Counted from the first letter of the stretch, positions 47,525 to 57,118 are shown. The stretch is DNA of 64,000 nt from Desulfonema magnum (GCF_017377395.1 NZ_CP061800.1:3162001-3226000), one strand, 5' to 3'. A program made the numbers and translations. Notes: generated by a model not told the origin, from the letters alone.

Positions 47525-48366
47525 TCACGGGATATCAACTACCTGAAAAGTTAGGTTCCGGGCTGGCTTTCAGATCTGCAACCATCTGAAATCACCCACA
47601 ACCACAAAATTCTTTAACACTCAAAATAATTAAATAAAAAAAATGTTAATTCTTGATTAGTTACCGGTTAGAATTTGATGAAATTTTGAAACGCCTTAGT
47701 CTGTCTGTTTTTTATCATTAGCCACAAAGACACGAAGACATGAAGCCGACACAAATAAACTTCGTGAGCCTCCGTGCCTTTGTGTCTTCGTGGCAAAAAA
47801 ATTGAACTGTCATAAGAGACAATCATCATATCTCCCTGTCACTGCCCCGTCTCCCCGTCTCCCCGCTGCAAAATAATCAGCCACAAAGACACGAAGACAG
47901 AAAGCTGACACAAATAAACTTCGTGAGCCTCCGTGCCTTTGTGTCTTCGTGGCAAAAAAACTGAACTGTGTCTGTCCCCTTTCCGGCTTCCCGGGCCGCG
48001 TTCGGAATTGCTTTTCGGATACGCTCTAACAAAAATGATCAGTAAATTCAGCCAGCAGGAAAAAAATGATCATCGAGTATAGGTTGTTAATTCGCTAAAA
48101 CCATTTTTTTGAGTTTTAAAATAGTGAAAAAAATTTTGGCCGGGTAGTTATGAATTCATCGAAATTGACTTATTGTGAAAATCAGGTTGCTCTGACCGGG
48201 TAACTGTGATATAAATGTGATAAATTTTTAGAAAGCCGGCATTGAAATAATTTTTTAGTGAGGTTCCGTCTGCTCCGTCTGCGTTGATAACGCTTAGTTT
48301 TTTTAATTTTTTACAGAAGGAGGTGTGCGGACTTTTTTCAACGTCATAAAATGAAGAGAAAGTTGA
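47525..48366. repeat. Intergenic region with two GCCACAAAGACACGAAGAC palindromes
   Basis: 47721-47795 and 47880-47953 are near-identical elements with arms GCCACAAAGACACGAAGACA and TGTGTCTTCGTGGC and the centre ACTTCGTGAGCCTCCGTGCC. From 48130 to 48210, CCGGGTAGTTATGA and CCGGGTAACTGTGA repeat. No gene is seen. Confidence 0.65.
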
Positions 48367-48557
48367 ATGACTATATCTGACAGCACTTACAGCAACGATA
48401 TGAGTATTGATGAACGGGTAATGATGGGTAGCTGAACACTTTAAAAAGGAAGCTTCTGCTGTTTTAAAGAATTATGAGCTTACGTTTCCTCAATATAACA
48501 TGCTCAGGGTTTTAGATACTTCAAAAGACGGTCAGAGTACCATGAAGAATATAAACA
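48367..48557 (+). pseudogene. MarR-family regulator remnant (frameshifted, truncated)
   Basis: From ATG 48367 (after AAGGAGGTGTGCGG) the frame gives MSIDERVMMGS then stop. Shifting frame at about 48430 continues as VAEHFKKEASAVLKNYEL and TFPQYNMLRVLDTSKDG, the N-terminal part of a MarR-type winged helix. After MKNIN the similarity ends, just before an inverted-repeat element. This is a broken gene, not a functional regulator. Confidence 0.65.
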
Positions 48558-48615
48558 GGACTGGATTTGAAACACTGCCACCAAGGCTGTCTTGCGGCGG
48601 GTGAGGTAAAAAAAG

Positions 48616-48726
48616 TCTGATTCTGACGGATTTTGCTGACAGGCGGGCCAGAATGACAGCAGACTGTGCCGCCGGCAGTCCGAAAAGTACAGGGAAAACA
48701 GATCAGCAAAATCCGTCAGAATCAGA
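48616..48726. repeat. Element with perfect 24-bp inverted ends
   Basis: Arms at 48616-48639 and 48703-48726 begin TCTGATTCTGACGGATTTTG and match over 24 bases. It lies between the MarR and dockerin remnants. Inside, GTACAGGGAAAACAGAT recurs near 62597 as GTACAGGGAAAGCAGAT. Confidence 0.65.
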
Positions 48727-48734
48727 AAAAAATG

Positions 48735-49484
48735 TTATTCAGAAACGGTCCTCAGTATCCGAATCAGTTCCTATTGACCGGTCTTTTCGTCGCCGTCCAC
48801 ATCCGACTCTGCACAGATTTCGCCAGCATCCGTTCCGATGAGCGTCCGCATGACTCGGATCGCATCCCGGAGATCAATGATACCATTTTCATCAACGTCG
48901 CCCTCAAGGCAGCCTTCCACAATGATTCCGGCAAAAGAATCCGCCGCATCTTCATTGGTCTCATCCGTGTTCCGAGTGATGTCGCTGACACCGTCGCCGT
49001 CAGTGTCATAGGACACGGTTTCTCGGATACGGACTGACTCACCAGCGGATGTTTCGGGTCTCACTTTCAGGTCAAAGGAGATTTCCGCTGTCTCGCCCGC
49101 TCCGATGTCACCGGTCCACCTGATCTGCATCAGATCGCTGTCATGCAATGGATTGGAAGCTTTTTCGGAAATCCTGAGAACCGACCGGATCACAGCCTCC
49201 GCAGTCTCCGCGACATATTCAGTGTTCGCAGGAATGGGAAGTGTATAGGTCACGCCCGCTGCATCCCGGTCTCCGGTGTTGGAAATGCTCACAACATAGC
49301 GGAGGCTTCCTCCGGGCGGAATGGTTCCGCCTGCCCCGGTGCTGGTTTCGGCGGATGCCCGCAGCTCCGGCCCCGTGGTCACGTTCAGTGCGAAGCCTGT
49401 CTCCGTGGTTGTGTCCCCGTCGCTCACGGACACGGTGATATTTGCCGTGCCAGATATGCCCGTGAACGCTGTTTTTGTGAATTT
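48735..49484 (-). pseudogene. C-terminal remnant of a secreted DUF11/dockerin-type protein
   Basis: The minus-strand frame opens after a stop at 49485-49487 with an Ig/cadherin-like GISGTANITVSVSDGD. It continues as a DUF11-type repeat (PPGGSLRYVVSISNTGDRDA) and ends in a dockerin-like pair of calcium loops (GDVDENGIIDLRDAIRVM, DVDGDEKTGQ). A TAG at 48771-48773 interrupts the second dockerin helix, which continues in frame as ELIRILRTVSE to a TAA at 48735. There is no N-terminus or signal peptide, so this is a fragment. GC content is higher than in the flanks. Confidence 0.65.
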
Positions 49485-49487
49485 TCA

Positions 49488-50192
49488 GATAAAAATCCGA
49501 TATCATACCAATTCACTATTGAAATCAAGTATTGAAAAAGTACAATTATCCGCAACAGAACAAAATAAAGCTTTTGTATAGTATGATTTCAAAACTCAAA
49601 CGGTATCAGACCTGCGAGGTTTCCGAAACCTCGCAGGTCTTCGGATACCGAAAAACTTTTGTCCGGGTACTTACATTAAACTTGGCATTGTCAGCAAATG
49701 GAAATTCTGCCGGACGGGGTTTGCAACCCCGTCCGAAAGGATGCCCCTAAGAGCGCACTGTCCGGCAAAGGGCTGAAAAACAAAAACGCCGGCCGTTCTC
49801 CCTGACACCGCAAAAGCGGAGAACGGCCGGCGTGATATAACGAAAGGGCTTTCCCGGATATTACAGTGAGCGGGCACACCTCTAGCTGGCTGAAAAATGC
49901 CTGATCTTTTTGAAATGTCAATCTTTTTTTTGAAATATTTGCAGAGGAACTCATAAAAGTAACCTTTTTTTTTCGGGATGTCCGAGTTCTGTTTTCCGAG
50001 TAATATAAATTATGTCAGAGGCATTGTCAAATATTTTCCTCCGGCCCCCCGCTGAAAGATTTTAATTAGCTGAAACAAAATGCAATTTTTTGATATTGAC
50101 AAATCAGTTTCATAAGCGTATTTTAAAAAAAGTTGCTGAGATTACACTACAGACGGAGATATGAAGATCATGCGGAGGATCGAATCTGAAAG
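49488..50192. repeat. Intergenic region with several hairpins
   Basis: 49610-49638 repeats the ACCTGCGAGG hairpin of 8706. 49712-49734 is a GGACGGGGTTTGCAACCCCG palindrome. 49786-49833 has arms ACGCCGGCCGTTCTCC and inverse. TCCGGGTACTTA at about 49663 resembles the TAAGTACC-type end. No gene is seen. Confidence 0.6.
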
Positions 50193-50265
50193 ATGAGGAA
50201 AAAGATAAGACCGACAGTGGACTGTGTGTTCAAGGCGATATTTGGAAAAAATGAGAACAAAAATC

Positions 50266-51985
50266 GGTTCTCTGGTAATTCGTGTTAAAGCTTTTTATCA
50301 TACAAAATAATATGTTATCGTTTTTAGTAGCTCTTTGACAATTCATTTTTATTGTTCTCATTATTATGAGGCAAACAAAGAATATCCTCTGAGATCGAGA
50401 AATATTCTTCGAAATAGATTTTCAATATTCGTAATACCGTAACACCGCCGTTTTATCACTTTTATCTTGTTATTCAGTCCTTCCGCGAAGCCGCCTGTCT
50501 GTCGGTCAGTAAAATAATTTATTATCTCATTATGGCGTTTCTTCAATGTTTTGAGGAAGTTGTCAAAACAGTTCAGCCCGCTCACTCCGACCTGTATTTT
50601 CCAGATCCTGATTTTCCGCTTCGCTTCGCTCTTTGAAATATCTTCTTCGAAAATATCTGTGAGTTCTCTGCAGAAATCGTAAGCGAGTTTCAGGTCAGGA
50701 GAATATCCGAACAGACGTTTCAGAACCTCCTTTTCCTCATCGCTCAGTTTCTCCTTTTTTTTCCGCAATGCCCGCATTGCTCCTTTCAGTTTTCCGTATT
50801 CCTCTTCCGACAATTCCTTTTTCAGACGCCTCATCTCCTTTTTGCGAAGTCCGTCAAAGTCTTTTCTGTACAACTTCGCGACATGAAACCGGTCTGCTAT
50901 GATTCTCATTCTTTTTCCGAAAACCTCCTTCGCCGCATTGATAAAATCTTCGTACATGTCCGAACATACTCCCCGGACTGTCTTCCTCAGCCTTTTCGGA
51001 ATTGTTTTCAGAAATTTCCTCACAGTTTCCTTTTTACGGTCTCCGGGAACTGCCAATATCAGGATATCTCCTTGTGTAAGCGATGTCACAATTGTCACAA
51101 AATCCTTATGCCCTTTTCTCAGAGAAATTTCATCAGTTCCTATGATATCGATTCTCTTTATTTCGTCCCACTTTGCTTCGGCGGCAATCCGACGGCTGAT
51201 AATTCCTGTCACAGCCTCGTATCCGAGATTTTCCCTGACACTCACATCTTCTGTGGTGCTGTTAACCGTCTGAAGTAATATATACTTCTCATATTCCCCC
51301 GTATGCGGACTTCTCTGTTCGTACCACGACGCCTTCTGTGTTGTCACCGGGCTGCCTTCGCAACAGGCACACTGATATCTCGGAGGACTGATACGGATAT
51401 AAGTCTTTCTTCCGAAAACAGAAAGATGACGGAGCATGACTTCCCTGCCGTGACCGTAAGGTTTGTTAATTTCCGCGCCGCATCGGTCACAGCAGGTTCC
51501 TTCGCAGGTGCTCCTTACCGTTATGATGACATCTCCTGTTTCGTTTATCTCCGTTTTTTCCACCGTCACGTCCGGAATATTCAGCAGTTTTTCCATGTCC
51601 GAAAACGTATTCTGAGAAGTATTCCGGCACGGAAAAATGAGGGGAATACGGGGAAACGGATACCGCGCTTCGTGTTTTTCCCTGTCCTCCGTACTGTTTC
51701 CGAACGGAAAATACGGATTCTCCCCGGGGAAATAAGAAGAATTTTCCTCCTGTCTGCCAATAGTCTTTGCCTCGGATGTGAATGTCATGTTCCGGTCTCC
51801 CTGTTTTTTTTAATATCAGGTTGATAAAATATAATATATATATAATACAGGTTTGTCGTTAAGTCATCCGAAAACCTTGTCAGACAGGAAAGAGAAAACA
51901 TAAAACTGACATTCCTCACCCGGATATCTATGATAACCTACTGATTTATAAATAATTTGTTTTTAACACGAATTACCAGAGAACC
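50266..51985. mobile_element. ISL3-family insertion sequence, complete, 1720 bp
   Basis: Terminal inverted repeats are perfect over 24 bases, beginning GGTTCTCTGGTAATTCGTGT at 50266, with the inverse ending at 51985. The 8-bp target duplication CAAAAATC is at 50258-50265 and 51986-51993. The 8-bp duplication and transposase type fit ISL3. Confidence 0.93.
50364..51788 (-). CDS. ISL3-family transposase
   Basis: A 474-residue transposase; a shorter start at 51596 (MEKLLNIPDVTV) would give the more usual family N-terminus of about 410 residues. It has an N-terminal zinc-finger-like CCDRCGAEI and CACCEG, then a DDE catalytic domain with IIGTDEISLRKGH, GVCSDMYEDFI, IIADRFHVAKLY and the C-terminal Glu in GFAEGLNNKIK. 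It appears intact, so the element may still be mobile. Confidence 0.92.
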   Translation of the reverse strand: MTFTSEAKTIGRQEENSSYFPGENPYFPFGNSTEDREKHEARYPFPRIPLIFPCRNTSQNTFSDMEKLLNIPDVTVEKTEINETGDVIITVRSTCEGTCCDRCGAEINKPYGHGREVMLRHLSVFGRKTYIRISPPRYQCACCEGSPVTTQKASWYEQRSPHTGEYEKYILLQTVNSTTEDVSVRENLGYEAVTGIISRRIAAEAKWDEIKRIDIIGTDEISLRKGHKDFVTIVTSLTQGDILILAVPGDRKKETVRKFLKTIPKRLRKTVRGVCSDMYEDFINAAKEVFGKRMRIIADRFHVAKLYRKDFDGLRKKEMRRLKKELSEEEYGKLKGAMRALRKKKEKLSDEEKEVLKRLFGYSPDLKLAYDFCRELTDIFEEDISKSEAKRKIRIWKIQVGVSGLNCFDNFLKTLKKRHNEIINYFTDRQTGGFAEGLNNKIKVIKRRCYGITNIENLFRRIFLDLRGYSLFAS

Positions 51986-52411
51986 CAAAAATCTTGTGAT
52001 AAATTTTCTGAACGCGGTGCTGGAAACAGATGAGGAAAACCGGATCACCGAGGTGACGATCCTGAATCCCTACAATGAGAGGGAGTTTGAAAATGCGAAA
52101 CTGAGCATCGTGGATGTGAAGGTCAGGGATGAGAGCGGAAGATATTACCAGATTGAGATACAGCTTTCCGTGGCCCCGTGGCTGTCGGGGAGAATGCTTC
52201 ACAACTGGGCCGCCCTGTATCATTCGCAGATGGAGAAGGGAGAGGCTTACGATTCCCTGAAGCCTGCGATCTCGATATGGATACTGGACGGCGTGCTGTT
52301 CGCACCTTCCGAGGAGGCTTCGGACACGGATGCGTATCTCCATCTTGCCTTCGAGGCGCGGGAACGGAGTCTCGGATTCCGGATGACCCGAGATTTCGGC
52401 ATTCATATGTT

Positions 52412-54009
52412 CTTAAATGTTGCCCGAAATTTTGTTCCTAATCTGTAAATCCTTGCCAGGAAGGGATTCAGCGTTTCTCGTTCATATAAGAGCCGTTATT
52501 TATTACTTAAAACTTTCCCGAAAATTTAATTCTGACTCTCAGAGCCTTATTTGGTGAGGATTTACAAATTCGTCATGCGGCAAGAACCGATTTTAACTCA
52601 TTTTTATATCTGTCGGGACCTCCTATTTTGGTTAACTCATGAATAATATTTGCTGTTTTTTTATTTTCCGGAATTTTTACAACTCTCCGCTGCTTTTCCG
52701 GAATCGTGCCGTCTGTTCCGATTCCCGGAAGACCGGCATTCAGCAGAATATAGGCACAGTAAATGAGACTGACATGCGATTCGACGGAGGAGAAATGCTT
52801 TGCGGAAATATCTCCGAATCCGAGATGCATTTTGACATGTTTGTGAAAAATTTCGATTTTCCACCTGAGCCGGTATGCGGTGAGAATCTGACAGAGGGTT
52901 GCCTTCAGGTCGCCGCATGCGAGATATTTGCGACGTCCGTCGCGTTTTCTTTTAAATTCGGAACATACCGCTCTTATTTTTCCCACACCTTTGAGAAAAA
53001 CCTCGGCATGTCGCACGCGGAACTCCTTCCGCTTTCTTTTCGGGCCGTCCGTGAGAATACGCACGGTCTGCCATGCAAGCTTCCGATATTTTTTAAAAAA
53101 CAATCCGACCCCGTCCCATCCGGAGGACTTCGGAGTTTTCGCATACCTCGCCTCCGACTTCACGCCCCGGCAAATTTTCAGGGCGGTGACAAAATGCCAT
53201 CCTCTGTTCAGAACCGTGTTTTGTATCTTTTTATTGTCATAGCCGCTGTCGGTCAGAACGACAACCTCATTATCTTTGTGAAAACCGACATATTCATACA
53301 AATTCAGATCATTAAGATATCCGACAACTCTGTCATGTTCTGTCATGTACGTCAGCCCGTTTTCCCGGCAGTATTTTTTCGTATAAAAAGGGATCGGAGG
53401 AAGAGGAATTATTATTCCGTTAAAAAACAAAAGGATATTTGTCCACCGGTGTCCGATGACAAAACCTTTCCCATGATTGAATTTCTGCACATTTTCGGAT
53501 TTCAGGCTGCTGCGATTTTGCATCGTGCTGTCGATGAGAATAAAAACACGCCACGGAAGAGACTTCGTTTTTTCAAGGACTTTCGAATATATTTTGGCCT
53601 GTTTTTTCGAAAGACTTTCCAAAGAATATTTTGCAACATCCTTATTATTCTTTAAAAATTTACTGAAAGCGGACTTTTCCGTCCCCGACAGTTCGGATGC
53701 GAAAGTCAGAGAATGTTTCCGGGTTTCAGCCATGAGTGATATCAGATACCACAGACAGACAATCCGCAATCTGAATTTCATACTGATTTTATTCAGTACG
53801 GCGTCTCTGAATTTATGAAATCTCATAACCTGACCTCCCGAATTTTTAAATTTGAAGGATTTGTATGACAACTGTCAGAAAATGTAAACAAAAAAGCGGA
53901 TTGCGATAAAAAGCGGTTTAAAATTCGGTACTTATATAAAGGAGATATTGTGATCTCTTATTTTAAAACAGATTACAGCGCAGAAATAAAATTTCGGGAA
54001 ACCTTTAAG
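52412..54009. mobile_element. IS4-like insertion sequence, 1598 bp
   Basis: Ends are imperfect inverted repeats, CTTAAATGTTGCCCGAAATT at the left and CTTAAAGGTTTCCCGAAATT as the complement of the right. The 6-bp target duplication TATGTT is at 52406-52411 and 54010-54015. Removing the element plus one duplication restores the host frame. Confidence 0.85.
52573..53826 (-). CDS. DDE transposase, IS4/IS701-like
   Basis: A 417-residue protein from ATG 53826, which has GGGAGGTCAGG upstream; the frame extends 15 residues further. DDE residues are Asp in VFILIDSTMQ, Asp in VVVLTDSGYD and Glu in YRLRWKIEIFHKHVK, the Y-(R)-E-K type signature. The exact family within IS4/IS701 is uncertain. It is intact. 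Confidence 0.85.
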   Translation of the reverse strand: MRFHKFRDAVLNKISMKFRLRIVCLWYLISLMAETRKHSLTFASELSGTEKSAFSKFLKNNKDVAKYSLESLSKKQAKIYSKVLEKTKSLPWRVFILIDSTMQNRSSLKSENVQKFNHGKGFVIGHRWTNILLFFNGIIIPLPPIPFYTKKYCRENGLTYMTEHDRVVGYLNDLNLYEYVGFHKDNEVVVLTDSGYDNKKIQNTVLNRGWHFVTALKICRGVKSEARYAKTPKSSGWDGVGLFFKKYRKLAWQTVRILTDGPKRKRKEFRVRHAEVFLKGVGKIRAVCSEFKRKRDGRRKYLACGDLKATLCQILTAYRLRWKIEIFHKHVKMHLGFGDISAKHFSSVESHVSLIYCAYILLNAGLPGIGTDGTIPEKQRRVVKIPENKKTANIIHELTKIGGPDRYKNELKSVLAA

Positions 54010-54433
54010 TATGTTGCAATTGCCGTACTGGAATCCGGAACATCTGCTGAACAGCGACAAGGAACGGTGGGTTCATTTTTTCAGAGAGGGGGAGAACATG
54101 GATATGAACAATCTGCCGGAAGGCATGGACACGGAGGAAATGAGACAGGCTTTTGCTGTTTTAGACAACTTTGCGAGCAACAAGGAGGACTATTTTCTCT
54201 ATCTCAAACGGCTGGAGGCGGCCCGTCAGGAGAGAACGTGGAAAAATGCCGTGGAACAGGCTCGGAAAGAGCTTGAGCAGGCCAGAATGATGGCGGAGCA
54301 GGAGTGCAGGGAAAAGGAGCAGGAACGCAGGGAGAAGGAGCAGGCCCGGAAAGAAGCGGAACGTCTGGCCGCACTGCTTAAAAAAGCCGGAATCAGCTAT
54401 GAAGACGACGAATGAAATGCAGATGTTTCATTC

Positions 54434-54866
54434 TGATTATAACGGATTCAGGGGAAGCTTCGACCAAGCCCCGCTATTTGTAGCATGTAGGTTTGAAGCT
54501 GGGGTGATGAAAATGTTTCCAAGGCTCTGAAAAAGCTGATCCCGTTTTTGTTCCCCGCATTTTTTAACTGCCTGATTTTTAAGTTATAAAAAATTTGCGG
54601 AATAAAAATGGGATCGCAATTGTCAGCCCGGTTTGTGACATTTTCATCACCCCAGTTTGAAGCCCTGACCAAACCCCAATACTGTTGACTTAAGCGTAAG
54701 CGGGCTTTCCGGTGTTTTCTCCGGAGTGCGAAAAATGCTTTTTCGCAGGCGCAAAAATAAAATTTTTGCACTCCGGGTCCGTTCGGAATTGCCTAAAACA
54801 AAACTACTACAAATATGCCGCCCCCACGGGGCTTTACAGGCTTCCTCTAAATCCCTTATACTCAGG
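54434..54866. mobile_element. Composite repeat with CTGATTATAACGG-type ends and nested hairpins
   Basis: The left end is CTGATTATAACGGATTCAGG and the right end is the inverse of CTGAGTATAAGGGATTTAGA. Inside is a palindrome of about 170 bp (54494-54663, CTGGGGTGATGAAAATGT arms with inner GATCCCGTTTTTGTTCCCCG arms), followed by a CCGGAGTGCG hairpin (54721-54776) and a CTACAAATATGCCG repeat. There is no gene. Confidence 0.6.
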
Positions 54867-54894
54867 GAATTTCTTTTCCTGCCTGAGTGTCACT

Positions 54895-55385
54895 TCAAAT
54901 GCGGTATCTGCTGAAATCTCAGGATGACGTTTGGCGATAAAGTGACACCTCTCATAAGCTGGCTTTTCTGTCAGCATCTGCTGAAATCTCAGGATGACGT
55001 TTGGCGATAAAGTGACACCTCTCATAAGCTGGCTTTTCTGTCAGCATCTGATGAAATCTCAGGATGACGTTTGGCGATAAAGTGACACCTCTCATAAGCC
55101 GGCTTTTCTGTCAGCATCTGCTGAAATCTCAGGATGACGTTTGGCGATAAAGTGACACCTCTCATAAGCCGGCTTTTCTGTCAGCATCTGCTGAAATCTC
55201 AGGATGACGTTTGGTAATAAATTGATAACTCTCATAAGCCGGTTTTTCTGTCAGCATCTGATGAAATCTCAGGATGAGGTTTGGCGATAAAGTGACACCT
55301 CTCATAAGCCGGTTTTTCTGTCAAAATTTGATGAAGTTTCAAAAATAATTTCAAAAATAAAGTGATAACTCTCATAAGCTGACGC
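54895..55385. repeat. 70-bp tandem repeat, seven units
   Basis: CTGAAATCTCAGGATGACGT and equivalents recur at 54911, 54981, 55051, 55121, 55191, 55261 and 55331, an exact 70-bp period. The first five are nearly identical and the last two decayed. Each unit also contains GATAAAGTGACACCTCTCAT and GGCTTTTCTGTCAGCATC. There are no variable spacers, so it is not CRISPR. The rest of the gap to 55789 shows no gene. Confidence 0.9.
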
Positions 55386-55789
55386 TGTAAAATTTATAAT
55401 TCACGATTCAGAGATCATAATCAGAGACAACGTGCCATAGAAATAATATAATTAATATCATATAGTTATAAACAGACAGCAATATTTTGGAGAGGCAATC
55501 CTCACGCCAGGACAAACCTGAATCTGAAAAATTATGTGATAGTATAAACCTATGGCTATTCATTTTGTTCATTGACAAAGCTGATGACCGTGACTAACTT
55601 CAAGGAAAAGGGGGCAGTCTGATATTTTTCTGTGTCTTCTTTTTTTTTAAAGATGGGATCATGGCAACTGTATTTTCCTCCTTTGAAGGTGTGCGGGAAG
55701 ATTATTGTCAAAAGTTCCTGGTGAGTTAATTTGTATAAATTTCCCAAACTAAGGGAATTTTATTTTTATATTTTTTAAGGAGGATTCTC

Positions 55790-56092
55790 ATGGTTGAAGT
55801 AACACCGATAGCAACGACGAAGATTGCTGAGTATTTTAGCGGCAAAGAGGTTTCGCCAATTCGGATATTTCTGAACGAAGGCGGATGAGGCGGCCCTTCC
55901 CTTGCAATGGCTCTGGATGAGCCAAAAGATACGGACAATGTTTATGAAGTTGAGGGTTTCAAATACATCGTGGATAAGGATTTTATGGAGAAAGTAGAGC
56001 CTATAAAAGTGGATTTTATGGATATTGGCTTCAAACTGACTTCAAGCGTTGATTTCGGGTCAGGGTGCAAGAGTTGCAGCAGTTGCTCCTGA
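55790..56092 (+). CDS. HesB/IscA-like selenoprotein (in-frame TGA = selenocysteine)
   Basis: Reading TGA at 55886-55888 as selenocysteine gives a 100-residue protein from ATG 55790, which follows AAGGAGGATTCTC. It matches the HesB-like selenoprotein family of Desulfobacterota: IRIFLNEGG-U33-GGPSLAMALDEP, then VYEVEGFKYIVDKDF and a Cys-rich end SGCKSCSSCS. Sec replaces the first Cys of A-type iron-sulfur carriers. A hairpin at 55908-55924 (TGGCTC-TGGAT-GAGCCA), 19 bases after TGA, fits a bacterial SECIS. A terminator follows. Without recoding the gene would stop after 32 residues. Confidence 0.9.
55908..55924 (+). promoter_or_regulatory. Putative bacterial SECIS hairpin
   Basis: A six-base-pair stem TGGCTC/GAGCCA carries a five-base loop TGGAT containing G near its 5' side. 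It is placed 19 bases after the recoded TGA, within the spacing SelB-dependent bacterial elements use. Confidence 0.65.
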
Positions 56093-56117
56093 TAAAAAAA
56101 TAGTCTGATAATGATAA

Positions 56118-56147
56118 GGCAGCACTCTCCGGGTGCTGCCTTTTTTT
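56118..56147 (+). terminator. Rho-independent terminator of the selenoprotein gene
   Basis: Stem GGCAGCAC/GTGCTGCC with a short loop is followed by seven T residues, 25 bases after the stop codon. Confidence 0.9.
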
Positions 56148-56254
56148 ATTGTTGACCCCTCCCTCCTGACATGCTAATTCCGTTATTTAATACAATATCT
56201 TATATTTTTTCCCGTGAATATCATTATTCATCTTACCGCGGAGGCATAAATTAT

Positions 56255-56971
56255 ATGGCAATGATCGAATATACTTTGGAAGAAAACGTGGCGATTGTCA
56301 CACTGAACAGCGGTGAAAATCGCCTTAATCCTGGTTTCATCCAGGCTTTCTTTGATGTTTTGGACACGGTGGAGAAAGAGACCCGGGCCCGGACGCTTGT
56401 TGTCACATCCGCGCACGAAAAAATATTTTCAAATGGTATTGATCTGGAATGGCTGATGCCTGTCATTCAGAAAGGGGATACTGATACCGCAAAAAAATTT
56501 TTTTATATGCTGAACCGGCTGCTGAAAAGAACCCTTACTTATCCGATGCTCACTGTTGCAGCCATAAACGGCCATACATTTGCCGGGGGTGCGCTCTGGT
56601 GCTGTGCTTATGATTTCAGATTTATGCGGTCGGACAGGGGGTTTTTCTGTTTTCCGGAGATAGATTTGGGAATTCCGTTCCTGCCCGGCATGCTGCTTCT
56701 TATAAAAAAAACAATACCTGTTTACAAAATGGAGGACATCGTATATACTGGAAACCGTCTCACGGCTGATGAATGCGAAAAATATCATATCATCACAAAG
56801 GCGTGTCATCTGGACGATCTCATGAATGAAACCCTTGAGTTTGCAAAGGGACTTAATAAAGAAAGAGGAATGGTTCATGAAATGAAACTCAGGTATTACA
56901 AAGATATTGTCCATGCTCTGGATGTCGAAGACATCCCTTATATTGAATCAGGAAAATTTATTTTCGATTAA
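56255..56971 (+). CDS. Enoyl-CoA hydratase/isomerase-family protein
   Basis: A 238-residue crotonase-fold protein. Start at 56255 after GGAGGCATAAATTAT; an ATG two codons later is possible and the frame open to 56171 has no ribosome site. The oxyanion-hole blocks EKIFSNGIDLEWL and INGHTFAGGALWCCAYDFRF are present, as is the acidic residue in CFPEIDLGIPFLPG, which resembles delta3,delta2-enoyl-CoA isomerases. Expected substrates are acyl-CoA intermediates of fatty-acid metabolism. It stands alone, so its pathway is not resolved. Confidence 0.87.
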   Translation: MAMIEYTLEENVAIVTLNSGENRLNPGFIQAFFDVLDTVEKETRARTLVVTSAHEKIFSNGIDLEWLMPVIQKGDTDTAKKFFYMLNRLLKRTLTYPMLTVAAINGHTFAGGALWCCAYDFRFMRSDRGFFCFPEIDLGIPFLPGMLLLIKKTIPVYKMEDIVYTGNRLTADECEKYHIITKACHLDDLMNETLEFAKGLNKERGMVHEMKLRYYKDIVHALDVEDIPYIESGKFIFD

Positions 56972-56994
56972 TTTCGGCCTCGTTTTTCGTACAG

Positions 56995-57118
56995 CGTTTA
57001 AGAAAGAAATTATCCGGAGTGCCAAACTTACAGTTTGGCAATGCCTCCGAGTCCTCCAGACCAGAGTGTTTTTTGCCAAACTGCAAGTTTGGCACTCCGG
57101 AGCGAGAGACACTTCTTA
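56995..57118. repeat. CCGGAGTGCCAAACTT hairpin element
   Basis: Arms TCCGGAGTGCCAAACTTACA and TGCAAGTTTGGCACTCCGGA enclose about 40 bp, with TTTAAGAA / TTCTTAAA outside. It is the same family as 16447-16591. Confidence 0.7.

Larger units (their letters stand above)
50193..54415 (+). pseudogene. PD-(D/E)XK (Rpn/transposase-like) protein gene split by two insertion sequences
   Basis: The three pieces are 50193-50265, 51994-52411 and 54016-54415. Joining them, with one copy of each target duplication removed, gives 891 bases: a continuous 296-residue protein. It starts MRKKIRPTVDCVFKAIFGKN. The nuclease-like core is EFENAKLSIVDVKVRDESG and YQIEIQ (D...ExQ). A region IHMLQLPYWNPEHL and a charged coiled coil (EKEQERREKEQARKEAERLA) complete it. 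This is the Rpn/PDDEXK-transposase family layout. The first piece includes its own start; both insertions are clean, so inactivation is recent. Confidence 0.85.

Noticed and set aside
54895..55385. 70-bp tandem repeat as a CRISPR array
   Set aside because: Whole 70-bp units are repeated without unique spacers, and no cas genes are present.
55907..56092. A 61-residue protein starting at the internal ATG of the HesB-like gene
   Set aside because: The sequence before the TGA is homologous in frame and has the ribosome site. The short version would lose half the fold.
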